Below, one piece after another: positions 12,241-21,861 of a DNA stretch of 64,000 nt. Numbering within the stretch: the first letter of the stretch is position 1; every line of letters begins with the position of its first letter. Below the pieces are notes generated by a model. The model did no database searches. It was not told the DNA's origin and saw nothing but the letters and a program-made list of their open reading frames with translations. Made by a program: the position numbers and the translations under genes. Origin of the DNA: Euptelea pleiosperma (lineage: Eukaryota > Streptophyta > Magnoliopsida > Ranunculales > Eupteleaceae); the NCBI GenBank assembly GCA_035048495.1, contig CM068540.1, forward strand, positions 5,564,829 through 5,628,828, written 5' to 3'.

Positions 12241-14833
12241 ATCCACATCGAATCTTACCGGCCGACAAAGTAGATGTGAATTGGCAAATGTACAATGATG
12301 TGCCCTAAGAAGCTCACATTTTCACTCGCCGAAAGGAGTTGGCCAAGTGAATAGGCGATCGGCCTGAGAAAAAAGTAAGAGGATCTAGAGAGAGAAAATG
12401 GACCTAGAGAGAGAAATCTCACTCTAGAGAGAGAACATGGGATTAGGGATGTCACGTCCCTTTCATGTCGTCTAGAGAGAGAAAGTACAATGTAGAGAGA
12501 GAGGAGAAATCCTAAAGAGAGAAAGTAAGAGAAGAGAGAGAAATTACCTTGCACACTTTACCGGAGGCATTTGGATTGGCCCGACGATCGGGGTGCATCG
12601 GAATGATGGAGGATTCGGATCGCTGCTCAATGAGTGGTTCGGTCTAGGTGGCATTAGTGGTGGTGAGTGGTGCTTTCCACGACCAAGAGAAGAATAGGTG
12701 AGTCGGCCGAAGGGGTGGAGAGTGGCCAGAGAAATGGAGATCTCGGCCCTAGTGGTGCACTATCAGGTGCGTGCATGTGCTGGAGCATGTGATTCGGCCA
12801 AAGATGGGCCAAGTTGGTGAGCATGTTACTGGTGTGAGAGAGGAGATTTACCACCAACTTGTGGAGGAGACCGGCAAAGTAGCTGGTATGTCCAGCAAGC
12901 ACAAGAGATGTGCTGTCCATGCAATGGACGGATACCCAGGAGGTTGCAGGCGTTCAACCTCAAACTTTTGGAAGATGGAGGAGGCGAAAATGGAGGAAGA
13001 GGGTGCAGGCAATTTGAGGCGTGTGCTGGCCTGCAAGTTGCAGGGGTGCAAACTGGTTCGTTTCGTTGTTGCTGGACTGCAACTAACGGTGGTGCACTGG
13101 GGTGGAACTTCAGGCGGTGGTGGAGAGAAGAATGACGGACTCTAGCACAAGGACAACCCAGTGTGTGGAAAGCTATGAGCTTGATCTGGAGTTGCAAGTG
13201 GGCTGTGCACGGCCTGAAGGTTCTGGTGGTGAAGAGGCTGCAACAATCTGGGTTGTGGTGTGCGTTGCTGCTGCAACATGCAACCGTTGCAGGCATGATG
13301 GACGGGATAGCAAGCACCTTGAATTACAGGTTCAAGCCGTGAAAGAGGACGGCTTGGGTGAGTATGGTGGGCAGCAGGTGGCTGCACGAGCAGGTGGAGA
13401 AGATCATGGGCAGCAAGAGGCGGTCTGGTTTTGACCGGAGCAGAGCACCGTTTGTGGTGCTTGCTGGTCCGCTTGGTTGCAGACCTGCAACACTGAGTTG
13501 CAGGTCTGGGGATGGAGATGGAGATGCTGCAAAGCTACGGTGGTAATGGTGCTGTCCAAGGAAGGAGAGGAGGAAACGACTCGGGTTGCCCGCCACGCAA
13601 CCAAGTAGAAGGTCCATGAGGAGCTGTCCACGGAGGTGGCTCATGGGAAGAGTAACAGCAACCTGAAGTTGCAGATTCGGGTGCCTACGGTGGAGGAGAT
13701 GATGGCCAACAACGATGGTTGCTGGTCTGTTGGTGCGTGGAGAGATGAGGTAGCGGACTGAATAAGAAATTGCAGGCGCTGGTGATGGTGAATCGGATGG
13801 GAATGAGCCCATGGCTCCTCTGTTTTTCTACCAAAGAGAGAGTTCTCGGGAGTGAGATATGGGAGAGATTGAGATCGTGGGAGAGGTTGTTAGGGAGATA
13901 GAATAGGGAGAGGGATAAGGGAGGACTTGTTCCTCCCTTTGAGCATCCAAGTGAGAGAGATATCCACGTGGGTCATTGAGAGAGAATGGTCATGGAAGAC
14001 CGTTTCTCCCTCATTCCAACTAAAATGAAACCGTGGACCATTGATTAGGAGGCGCCCATGGAGAGATAGTGATGATGGACATGGTATAGATCCAACGTTT
14101 GGGAATGAAAGGGAAAATGTGGGATGCAAGGGAAGAGAGATGAAGTACCTTTGGATCAAGTGGGATCCAACGGTTATAATTTTCTCATTGTATTTTATTA
14201 TTTTTATTCTTTTTCTATTATTTTGGGTTAGTTAGGTTGGTGGGCTATGGGCCATGGGCCATGGGCCGTGGCCTTGAAGATGAAGGCCATGGGCCATAGA
14301 CTTGAGTTTTGGAGGCTTGTCGACCACTTGGCCATAGGCTTTATGGACCGTTTGGCCAAGATAGGTGAACTATCAGATCTGGAAAGATCCAACAGTCCAA
14401 TAGAAGATCTAATGGTCCAATGGATGATCTAACGGTGGAAAAGCTATGGAAGATATAATAGGGCTAGAGGAGAGGAGATTAGAGGTTAGATGATGGAGAT
14501 CGGAGGGTTAGGATGATTGATCTGAAGATCGGATGGCCGATTTGAGGATCTAATGGTAAGATGAGATGATAAAAGAGTTAGATGTTAGGGTTTAGAGAGA
14601 TAGAAAGAAAATTAGGAGAGAGGAGAGAGAAAATAACACAAAATAAAGGCAACAGAGCTGGCGGAAGGGTCTTGAACCCTGATCTTCAATGTAATCTTCA
14701 ATCAGCTTCACCAAACACGTAAGCCGTCATTTTATGTCCTTGAATGCGGCAGCTTTTATTCACTTTGGCCCATCTCTCGGTCTTTAGCTTTGCCTCTCTC
14801 TTGAATCTTTATCTGGCTCTACGATCCTCTGAC

Positions 14834-15182
14834 TTGACCCGTACTTGGCCTGTATCTTCTAGTCATAGCATGTTGGCTCTTTAAGCTTTGATAGTAGGCT
14901 TCTATGGTTGATCGTGGGCCCGTAAGTCTCGAGAATCGTCCGATCGGGTTTCCTGCAATAACGAGAAGTGCGTAATGAGACTTAGTCAAAATGGCTTCAT
15001 ATCTAGACTTCCAGAAATGTGTTTAATGCATGCAAATATATCATTTCGTCCAGAAAAGTGTGTTCTACGCAATGAAAGAAACTCTTACGTAGAAAAATAG
15101 ATAAATAGGGAAGTTTTGCGTAGGAGAGTGTGATAACGCTAAAGGATAATGGCTTAAAATAAACACTTTTAAGCGAATATCA
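14834..15182 (+). repeat. 349 bp repeat module, copy A (end of long LTR-like unit 2)
   Basis: From TTGACCCGTACTTGGCC to GAATATCA. It is nearly identical and equal in length to 16,283-16,631. A more diverged copy ends at 9,057. The constant CA end and different right-hand neighbours in all three copies mark a true element boundary. Confidence 0.8.
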
Positions 15183-16282
15183 CAACATGTTGCCAATCCT
15201 TGGCAATTAGTGCAAAATAAATGAGCTTAAAAGGGTTCTGCATATGCTGCACACTTTTTCAAATTAGCTCAAGGAAAACACCGTTCGTCAAATTATCGTA
15301 TGGATACAAAAACAGTTACAAACTAGCAGATAGTTAGGAAGTTTTGACAAGACTATAGACTGATAATCATGACTTAGAATAGTCAGACTCATCGTGTGTG
15401 TGTGGTCAACATTCTCATCATCTGACAGTGAAGAGTTCCAAATCACCTAAGAGATTGTATGCCTTGACCTCAAAGCTCACTTGTAAAACACTCAGAAATG
15501 ATCACTCGTCAGTGGTTTTATTTCTTTTCTCTCAATTTATATATGAGGAGACATATTGATAAAAACAAATATCTCACATATGTTTTGTTTGAAGGAATTG
15601 TATTTTTAACAGAAGAAGATCTCATGATTGAAATATCACTTCACTCGGGACCGTCAGATCAAACTCTATAGTTTCTCTTTCTCTAATCTCCACATTTTAT
15701 GATCGTACTATCCTAGAATCAAGTAGGACTTTCATAGGTTGTAATGAGGCTTAGGTCAGGTGTAGAAAAATAAGGTGATACAGGATTTCAAAGCTCCTGA
15801 GAGGATATCTTGATTTTCTTGTAGTTTTCCTGCCGGTGTAAAACCATTATCTGTTTCTTTTCTTCTTTCGTATTTTTCTATTTTTCTCGATATTTCTGAG
15901 ACTGCTCAATTTCATCTTCAGCTCTTTGCTATACTTTCTTTTCATCTTTTCTTTTCAGTTTGAACCACTTGTCTTTTTCTTTGATTTTTCTTGACTTTTC
16001 TTTTCATAGTATACCCATATCAATCATTTCTTTATCCTTCTTAGAAGTAGGGTCGCGAGTCATACTTCGTAATTGGATTGGGTTATAGGTTAATGGGCTT
16101 TAACAAGGAAAGGCTTTTTATAAAGGCTTAGAAGGGTTTCAAACGGTAGAGAATTAAGGTAAACTAAAAAGGCTGAAAGGTTTAAAAAGATGGCCTAAAT
16201 CATTTTCTAGGGTTTGCACTCTCATGTAGCGTGTTTTAAATAGATATAGAAAAAGGTTCTGTCGTAATAATCCAATTTTGAT
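15183..16282. other. No gene seen
   Basis: AT-rich sequence with a TTTTC-rich tract at 15.84-15.99 kb. No domain or credible ORF was recognised. It separates two near-identical 349 bp modules. Confidence 0.3.
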
Positions 16283-16631
16283 TTGACCCGTACTTGGCCT
16301 GTATCTTCTAGTCATAGCATGTTGGCTCTTTAAGCTTTGATAGTAGGCTTCTATGGTTGATCGTGGGCCCATAAGTCTCGAGAATCGCCCGATCGGGTTT
16401 CCTGCAATAACGAGAAGCGCGTAATGAGACTTAGTCAAAACGGCTTCATATCTAGACTTTCAGAAATGTGTTTAATGTATGCAAATATACCATTTCGTCC
16501 AGAAAAGTGTGTTCTACGCAATGAAAGAGACTCTTACGTAGAAAAGTGGATAAATAGGAAAGTTTTACGTAGGAGAGTGTGATAACGCTAAAGGATAATG
16601 GCTTAAAATAAACACTTTTAAGCGAATATCA
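16283..16631 (+). repeat. 349 bp repeat module, copy B
   Basis: Same length as copy A, with few substitutions, again ending GAATATCA. Only the 3' end of the long unit is present here, so it is a truncated copy. Coding-like sequence follows directly. Confidence 0.8.
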
Positions 16632-17230
16632 ATTGACAATATAGTTGATGGGGCCGTTATCGTTGTTGAAGTGGTTAAGGAGGCCACCATTGCTCATGTG
16701 GAAGTTGGGGCATTAGATATGCTGACTAGGAGCACGGCTTAATTTCTCAAGTCAGTTATCTTAGAGATTGGCCCCATTATTAGTCGCGACGTCTTAGAGA
16801 CCCTCAATGAATTGCCGAGGGAGATCGATGTGGATAAGACGGGGCCCCAAGGAGATCAGGGAACCATACCCAACCCTTCATCTTCCATGGGACCTTACAC
16901 ATTCATGGTAGGGTATACTCAGCAGGGTGAGTCGATTACCCACCTGTCATCTTTCCAGCATCCTGGCGTCGCATTAGGAGTGATCAAGAATTTTTGCCTA
17001 CAGATTAATAGGCTTCGTTACGAGCATGTTGGGCGTAGCTACGAACATTATCAATCAGTGTTTTATCGAGGTTTGTCTTTCTCCATTTGTTATCTAGCTT
17101 TTTGTTTGATCTTTCTTTGTTTTGCCTTACTGATTTATTTCGTTCACCTTTTGATGTAGGGCATCGCAACCTTTTTGGGGATCCGAGATTACATCACAAG
17201 CATTAGTGCCCACTGTCATAGACCAAAGAG
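16632..17230 (+). pseudogene. Unrecognised retroelement-like ORF, possibly with a short intron
   Basis: A plus-strand frame runs from about 16,640 with one stop near 16,740. It then stays open from the ATG at 16,812, with text such as DVLETLNELPREIDVDKTGP and SFQHPGVALGVIKNFCLQIN. At about 17,070 the frame meets GTTTGT, and TGATGTAG ends at 17,159, so a 90 bp intron is possible. After 17,160 another open stretch of about 30 codons follows. I do not recognise the family. Position directly after an LTR-like end suggests an element protein. Confidence 0.3.
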
Positions 17231-19193
17231 GCAGGGGGTCAATTGCGCATAACAGTAAACAATTTGAAAGTTGGTGTTGATTTCTGCCAACCTCAAGGAC
17301 AACGACGCTCTCGTGTAATATTTTTATTTAGTAATAATTTTAATTTCAGTGACGTTAATTATATAAATTCATTAATTTTCATAAATCATTAATTTATAAA
17401 TCAATATAATAATAATTTTGGACCGTAAAAAGTAATTATTATGGGGTACACCCGTCTATATACCTATATTAGTGAACGTAGTCTTGTATAGTGCCTATTA
17501 ATGATATTATTGTAATAATCACAAATAAAATATTTTTTTATTAAATAATAATATTTATTTTTTGTGGTGGACTTGTGTCAGATAAGCACATGACTCTAAA
17601 AATTAACATTTCCAAATAACTCAAAAATGTTAAATTTAATTAACATATAAATGATTAATAAACAACAAATTTTATAAATGATTGAGATCATTCTACATTT
17701 ATTTTTAACGTGTTACCATTGAGGGAATCCGTAGATACAAACTACTAAATATGGATATCTCTAGAGACTTAAATGTCTACAATTAAATAAGAAACTTTTT
17801 AAAAATTTAAGACATAATAAATTAACCTTAGTTGCCAAATTAAATAAAATCTAGTATAGATTTAAATTATTATCAATTAATAGATATTTATAATCATTAA
17901 ATTTTTGGGAGAAAAGTTTTCCCATTAACCAAAAATTGTAGAACGATTGAAGAGTTCTAAAAGACTCAAGAGTGAAACATCACTATTTTGATTTATACCG
18001 GTAAAATCGTTTGAGGTACCCCCCAACTTCTATCTTCGATTTAATAATCAATCTACAAAAAGAACAAGTACACTCTTAGATGATTTTTTGATTAATTAAT
18101 TTTGGTTATACTCTTTGTATATGCATTGCACTTAAATCTTGTGATTTTTCATATGGACATATCATTATGGCATGATTATCTTGATCTTGTTATTCTTGAG
18201 ATATTATTAAAATTTTAAATATTTATTAAATAGTTGGATATTAGATTTATTGCATTACATATATTTTTGAAGTGTGGGATTGGTCTAATGGTTGAAAATT
18301 TTTAAGCAAGAAAGGCTTGGAGACTCATAGATTGCATGTAAATATTAGTTTCGGATCATGATTTATATATTTTAAAAATACTTGTTATTCTTGTTCCATA
18401 TTTATACTCTGCGTATGAACTATTGATTAATAGAACTGTCATAGATATAATGTAGTAATTAAATCTTACTAGGCTTTCATAAGCTCAAGGTTCAACCGAT
18501 AATACTTTCAGATTATTTAAGAATAGAAGAAAAGATTGACTAAAGGAAGGTGTACCAAAAAATATTGAAGCGTTCATTGAAGACACATAACTTTTTAATT
18601 ATTTTCATTGAAGATGCCTAACTTTTTAGCTATTTTGGTTATGTTACATTTAAATTTTATGATTGTAATAAAATTGAATCTTGACTTTATGGTTCTGGTT
18701 CGAACCCAAATTGATTGATTTGGTACTTTTATTTTATTATTTACGTTTCAATAAAATATAGAATTTGACGCTTATGTTGTGTTTCTACCATAACTTTATC
18801 TATTTTATTACATGATGATCTATAATTTTTTGGGAAGATTAAGATACATATATGGTTGTTCAAATTGGCCTCAAAATAAAATAAAAAAAATTCGGACAAA
18901 ACAAAAAATCCAATTCTGTCATCTTTCGATGAAACTCGATAAGGCTTATTAAGAGTTTAAAACTGTTGAATTAAATAGTAAATGACGTTTTTGAGCAAAA
19001 TGCCTTGACAAAAGATGCTTAAAATGATTTATAAATAATTAATAATTAATAAAATTTATATTAAAATTATATTTTTTTAAAATTTTACGCTTATCTGCTT
19101 AAATTCTAAAAAGTTAATTCAAAAAGCCTATCGAATAGAAGTTTTAGCAAAACACCTTTACAAAAGATTTTTTTTTATAATCTATTATGAATT
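17231..19193. other. AT-rich DNA, gypsy-LTR-like in part, no gene seen
   Basis: Very AT-rich with no long ORF. The stretch at about 18.3-18.8 kb has the look of a gypsy LTR or 3' region, but I could not find paired ends. Nothing else is supported. Confidence 0.25.
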
Positions 19194-19389
19194 ATGGTGA
19201 TTTTAAAAATATGTTGGAGCATTTTAACTTTTTTATTTTTATCACACCTTGGATCTTTGGGAAAATTGGTCATTTTTCAGGCATTCGGGTCAGATCCGAG
19301 TGCCCAGATTTGGGGCATGACACGCTTAATATTACCACAAATGGGAGAAGAAGAAGATGATGGGAGACAGGTTTTATTAGGTTGAGGTA

Positions 19390-19690
19390 GATCTGCTAGT
19401 CGCCAGGATGCCATGAAGCATGACGAGTCAAAGTTGACCTTCGCCCTAACTGACCTCTCGTTGAGGCAAAAATGGGCTGTTGATATGGAAAGTGCCTTGG
19501 TGGCCGAAAAAGAAGCTCTTGCAGCCGAGAGGGTGCAAGTTGAGAATTTGAGGAGATAAGTGGCCAACTTGGAGCACATCCTCAAGTTTGTAAGGGTTGA
19601 GTCCCTCAAGCTTTAGAATGAAGCTTGTGACAAGGGTTATGCTTGCGTCAAGACGTATAACGAGGAGGCCTCCAAAGTTGATGATCAGGG
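19390..19690 (+). pseudogene. Coiled-coil-like coding relic
   Basis: In one plus-strand frame the text is rich in Glu, Ala, Leu and Lys with heptad-like spacing (ALVAEKEALAAERVQVENLR), broken by two stops at about 19,558 and 19,616. It ends abruptly against the copia gag relic on the other strand. It may be the C-terminal half of the relic at 16.6-17.2 kb, separated by inserted AT-rich DNA. That link is inference. Confidence 0.3.
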
Positions 19691-20008
19691 TTAGTTTGTG
19701 AGAGATTTTGTTATGTAGATGCTCTCAAGTTTTGTCCAAATTTTCGTTGAGCTTTTTTGCATCACTTTATACGTGATCTCCTTCTCCAAGCACAGACAAA
19801 TCGTACTACATGCTTTGAGATCATAGTCCTCCCAATGTTCATCCGACATGTATTCAGGCTTGTCTTTCAGATCCTTCAATGCTCTCTGTAGACCATGTTG
19901 GATCAAGATGTCCCTAACTTGGACTTGTCATAATCCATAATTGTTACTTACATCAAATTTCTCTACTTCAAACTTGGCATTCGACACATTTGTATGTTTC
20001 GACATCAT
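19691..20008 (-). pseudogene. Ty1-copia gag N-terminal fragment
   Basis: The minus-strand frame from the ATG at 20,008 reads MMSKHTNVSNAKFEVEKFD, then after one in-frame TGA continues to a typical copia gag segment with ILIQHGLQRALK, MSDEHWEDYDLKA and KIWTKLESIYITKSLTN. In the family the stop position is normally Trp, so TGG to TGA is the likely lesion. The coding sequence is cut off at about 19,690, where a different relic begins. Immediately upstream are a primer-binding site and an LTR end, which fits the 5' end of a copia element on the minus strand. Confidence 0.75.
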
Positions 20009-20026
20009 CCCTTTCAAAACCTTTGA

Positions 20027-20038
20027 GTTATGATACCA
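20027..20038 (-). other. Primer-binding site (initiator tRNA-Met type), degenerate
   Basis: On the minus strand TGGTATCATAAC resembles the usual TGGTATCAGAGC. It lies about 20 bases upstream of the gag ATG and three bases from the presumed LTR terminus at 20,042. Confidence 0.6.
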
Positions 20039-20041
20039 GTT

Positions 20042-20210
20042 TGTTGCGAATTATTCCCTAAGGATCAATCGAATAACAAACAACAGACACCAACCACACG
20101 AGATGATAAATTCTTCTATGTTTCGTCTCAGTAGAGATGTCTCGGTGGAGATAGAACGAGACGAGAAAGATAGCAAATTTTGGCAATTATTTTGCTCAAA
20201 AGTCTTTTGT
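20042..20210 (-). repeat. Partial 5' LTR of the copia gag fragment
   Basis: On the plus strand it begins TGTTGCGAATTATTCCC, so on the minus strand it ends in CA next to the primer-binding site. The other end of the LTR is not defined, because an RNase H relic of other origin follows from about 20,210. Confidence 0.45.
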
Positions 20211-20310
20211 ATACCAATAAAAGCCTGGATGGGTGGATGAAAATCAATACCGATGGAAGTACAAAATAGAATAAAGGTTGATCAAGGCTGCGATTTTAGA
20301 CATTTTTTTT

Positions 20311-21542
20311 GGGCTGTTTTGCTTTACCCCCCTACTTTATTGATGCAATTTGCATCGCGCCCAATGTCTTTAAAATATTTGCATCTCACCCTTTGATATG
20401 GTCAACGAAGTTGACCATAGACGGTCATTAACGGTCTCTGGATGGACATCCCAACATTTTCTAAATGACCATAATAACCTTAAAATATTTAAAGTACCGT
20501 TATACCCGTTAATTCCTATTTCTTAAACAAATAAGTGTTTACCATCCAACCGTCTATTACATGCTTATCCAATGGCCCAAACATATTTTTTTTTAACAAA
20601 AACCCTAAAAGTTATGTGAAACAGAAAACAAAAAACCAAAGAGACTTGCAATCGGCGGCTTCTTCTTCTTCTTCTTCTTCTGTTTTTCCAAAGGCTAGAG
20701 AGTTTCTGTTCTCTCACAACATATTGTGATGACAGAAATATTGACAGAAGCTTCTATCAATCACAACGTACAATTGAGCCACGTGGCACAATCTTAGTGG
20801 ACGCTGATCGTATGGATGCTTGGCCAATCCCTCGATGGACCTGCAAACAAAAAATAAAGCTAATCAGTGATTTACAACCTTTCGGATCTTTGCACCCAAA
20901 TATCCATACGCTTAAAATGGATGGATTTACAACCACTGCGTTCAAGGACCTGCAAACGGGCAGATTTCCAACCTTTGGATCTTTGCACCCAAATAACGCT
21001 CAATAATGCTCAAATTCCTACCCTTAAAACCAACCCATGAAAATAACTTCAATCCAACGCTCAGAAATCACTAATCAGGCTGATTTTTGGTTTGGATATC
21101 CACCTAGTGATTGGCCAAAACATCCATACGGTTCGCATCCACCAAGAGTGTGCCACGTGACACATGCACTAGTGATTGGTCAAACATCCATACGGTCTAC
21201 ATCCATAAGGTCATTAATTATGGTCATTTAGAAAATGTTGGGATGCCATCCAGAGACCGATAATGACTGTCTATGGTCAACGTCGGTCAAAGGTGAGATG
21301 CAAATATTTTAAAAACATTGGGTGAGATGCAAATTGGAGAAAACATTCGCAGGCCCCGAAAATGTCTGACAAGTACCCCAATCCCTTAACTCAACCCTAG
21401 TTAAGCCCTTGGTTAGTGGTAAAAAAGGGGTACTTGTCAGACATTTTGGGAGGGGGACATCAAAGTTTGAAGTCCCCCGGGCCAGCGAAAATTTTCTCTG
21501 CAAATTGCATCAATAAAATAAGGGGGTAAAGCATTAAAGCCC
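20311..21542. mobile_element. 1.23 kb terminal-inverted-repeat element
   Basis: The left arm starts GGGCTGTTTTGCTTTACCCC. The right arm ends GGGGGTAAAGCATTAAAGCCC. The arms match over about 160 bases, including GGACATCCCAACATTTTCTA and its partner near 21,235-21,260. It is flanked by T-runs, so a short T-rich duplication is possible. The interior holds a (TTC)n tract and a copy of the foldback MITE core (20,757-21,222). The right arm is interrupted by a 162 bp MITE. It encodes no transposase. Confidence 0.75.
21337..21498. mobile_element. 162 bp MITE with perfect 9 bp target-site duplication
   Basis: TGCAAATTG occurs at 21,328-21,336 and again at 21,499-21,507. The element begins GAGAAAACATTCGCAGGCCCC and ends with a diverged reverse complement of that. 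The inner arms TGTCTGACAAGTACCCC also pair. A 9 bp duplication points to a Mutator-like origin. It interrupts the right arm of the 20,311-21,542 element. Confidence 0.85.
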
Positions 21543-21861
21543 TTTTTCTTTTGTAATCCCATTTGAGACTCCCTAGGTCAAATACATTCGGGAAAGCTCA
21601 AAGCTTGGATATATAGGACGGATGAACGGCTGAAAGCCGTGTTAATCGAATCCAACTCTCTAATTGTAGTCAACATGATCCTCGGCAATCAAGCCTCCAG
21701 GTTGGAAAAACTTGAGTCCTTAGTATTATCGACTGTAGAAGGTTTTTGACTAAGAATTGGAGATGACATGTTAGGCACGGCCACAGGAAACCAAAACAAT
21801 GTGCTCATCTTTCAACAAAAGTTGGCTACTCCATCCCTAGTGTTGAGAAGATATAAAACCA

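Larger units (their letters stand above)
11480..15182 (+). repeat. Long LTR-like unit, copy 2
   Basis: Same order of blocks as 4,990-9,057: start block with TCCGCACTCGGTGTG, GAGAGA tract at about 12.36-12.55 kb, G-rich stretch with repeated GTTGCAG words at 12.9-13.7 kb, purine tract with TCCAACGG words, and a terminal 349 bp module ending GAATATCA. There is no intact gene inside. The apparent ORFs at 12.8-13.8 kb come from biased composition on both strands. Confidence 0.45.
20212..21720 (+). pseudogene. RNase H-like relic split by an inserted element
   Basis: The plus strand at about 20,230-20,272 reads GWMKINTDGSTK, the usual start of the RVT_3-type RNase H domain of plant non-LTR elements. 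After the inserted element at 20,311-21,542, the same strand at about 21,597-21,704 reads LKAVLIESNSLIVVNMILG, the usual later helix of that domain. Stops are present, so it is a relic. Finding both halves in the right order on either side of the insertion is the main support. Confidence 0.5.

Noticed and set aside
12654..13812. Several overlapping open frames of 60-160 codons on both strands
   Set aside because: The region is G-rich repeat DNA with GTTGCAG words. Frames are open on both strands, have no start context or domains, and the region is part of a repeated LTR-like unit.
21849..21858. TATAAAA next to the cystatin start codon as a TATA box
   Set aside because: It lies only a few bases before the ATG, which leaves no room for a leader. 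The real promoter is probably upstream or the leader is longer.
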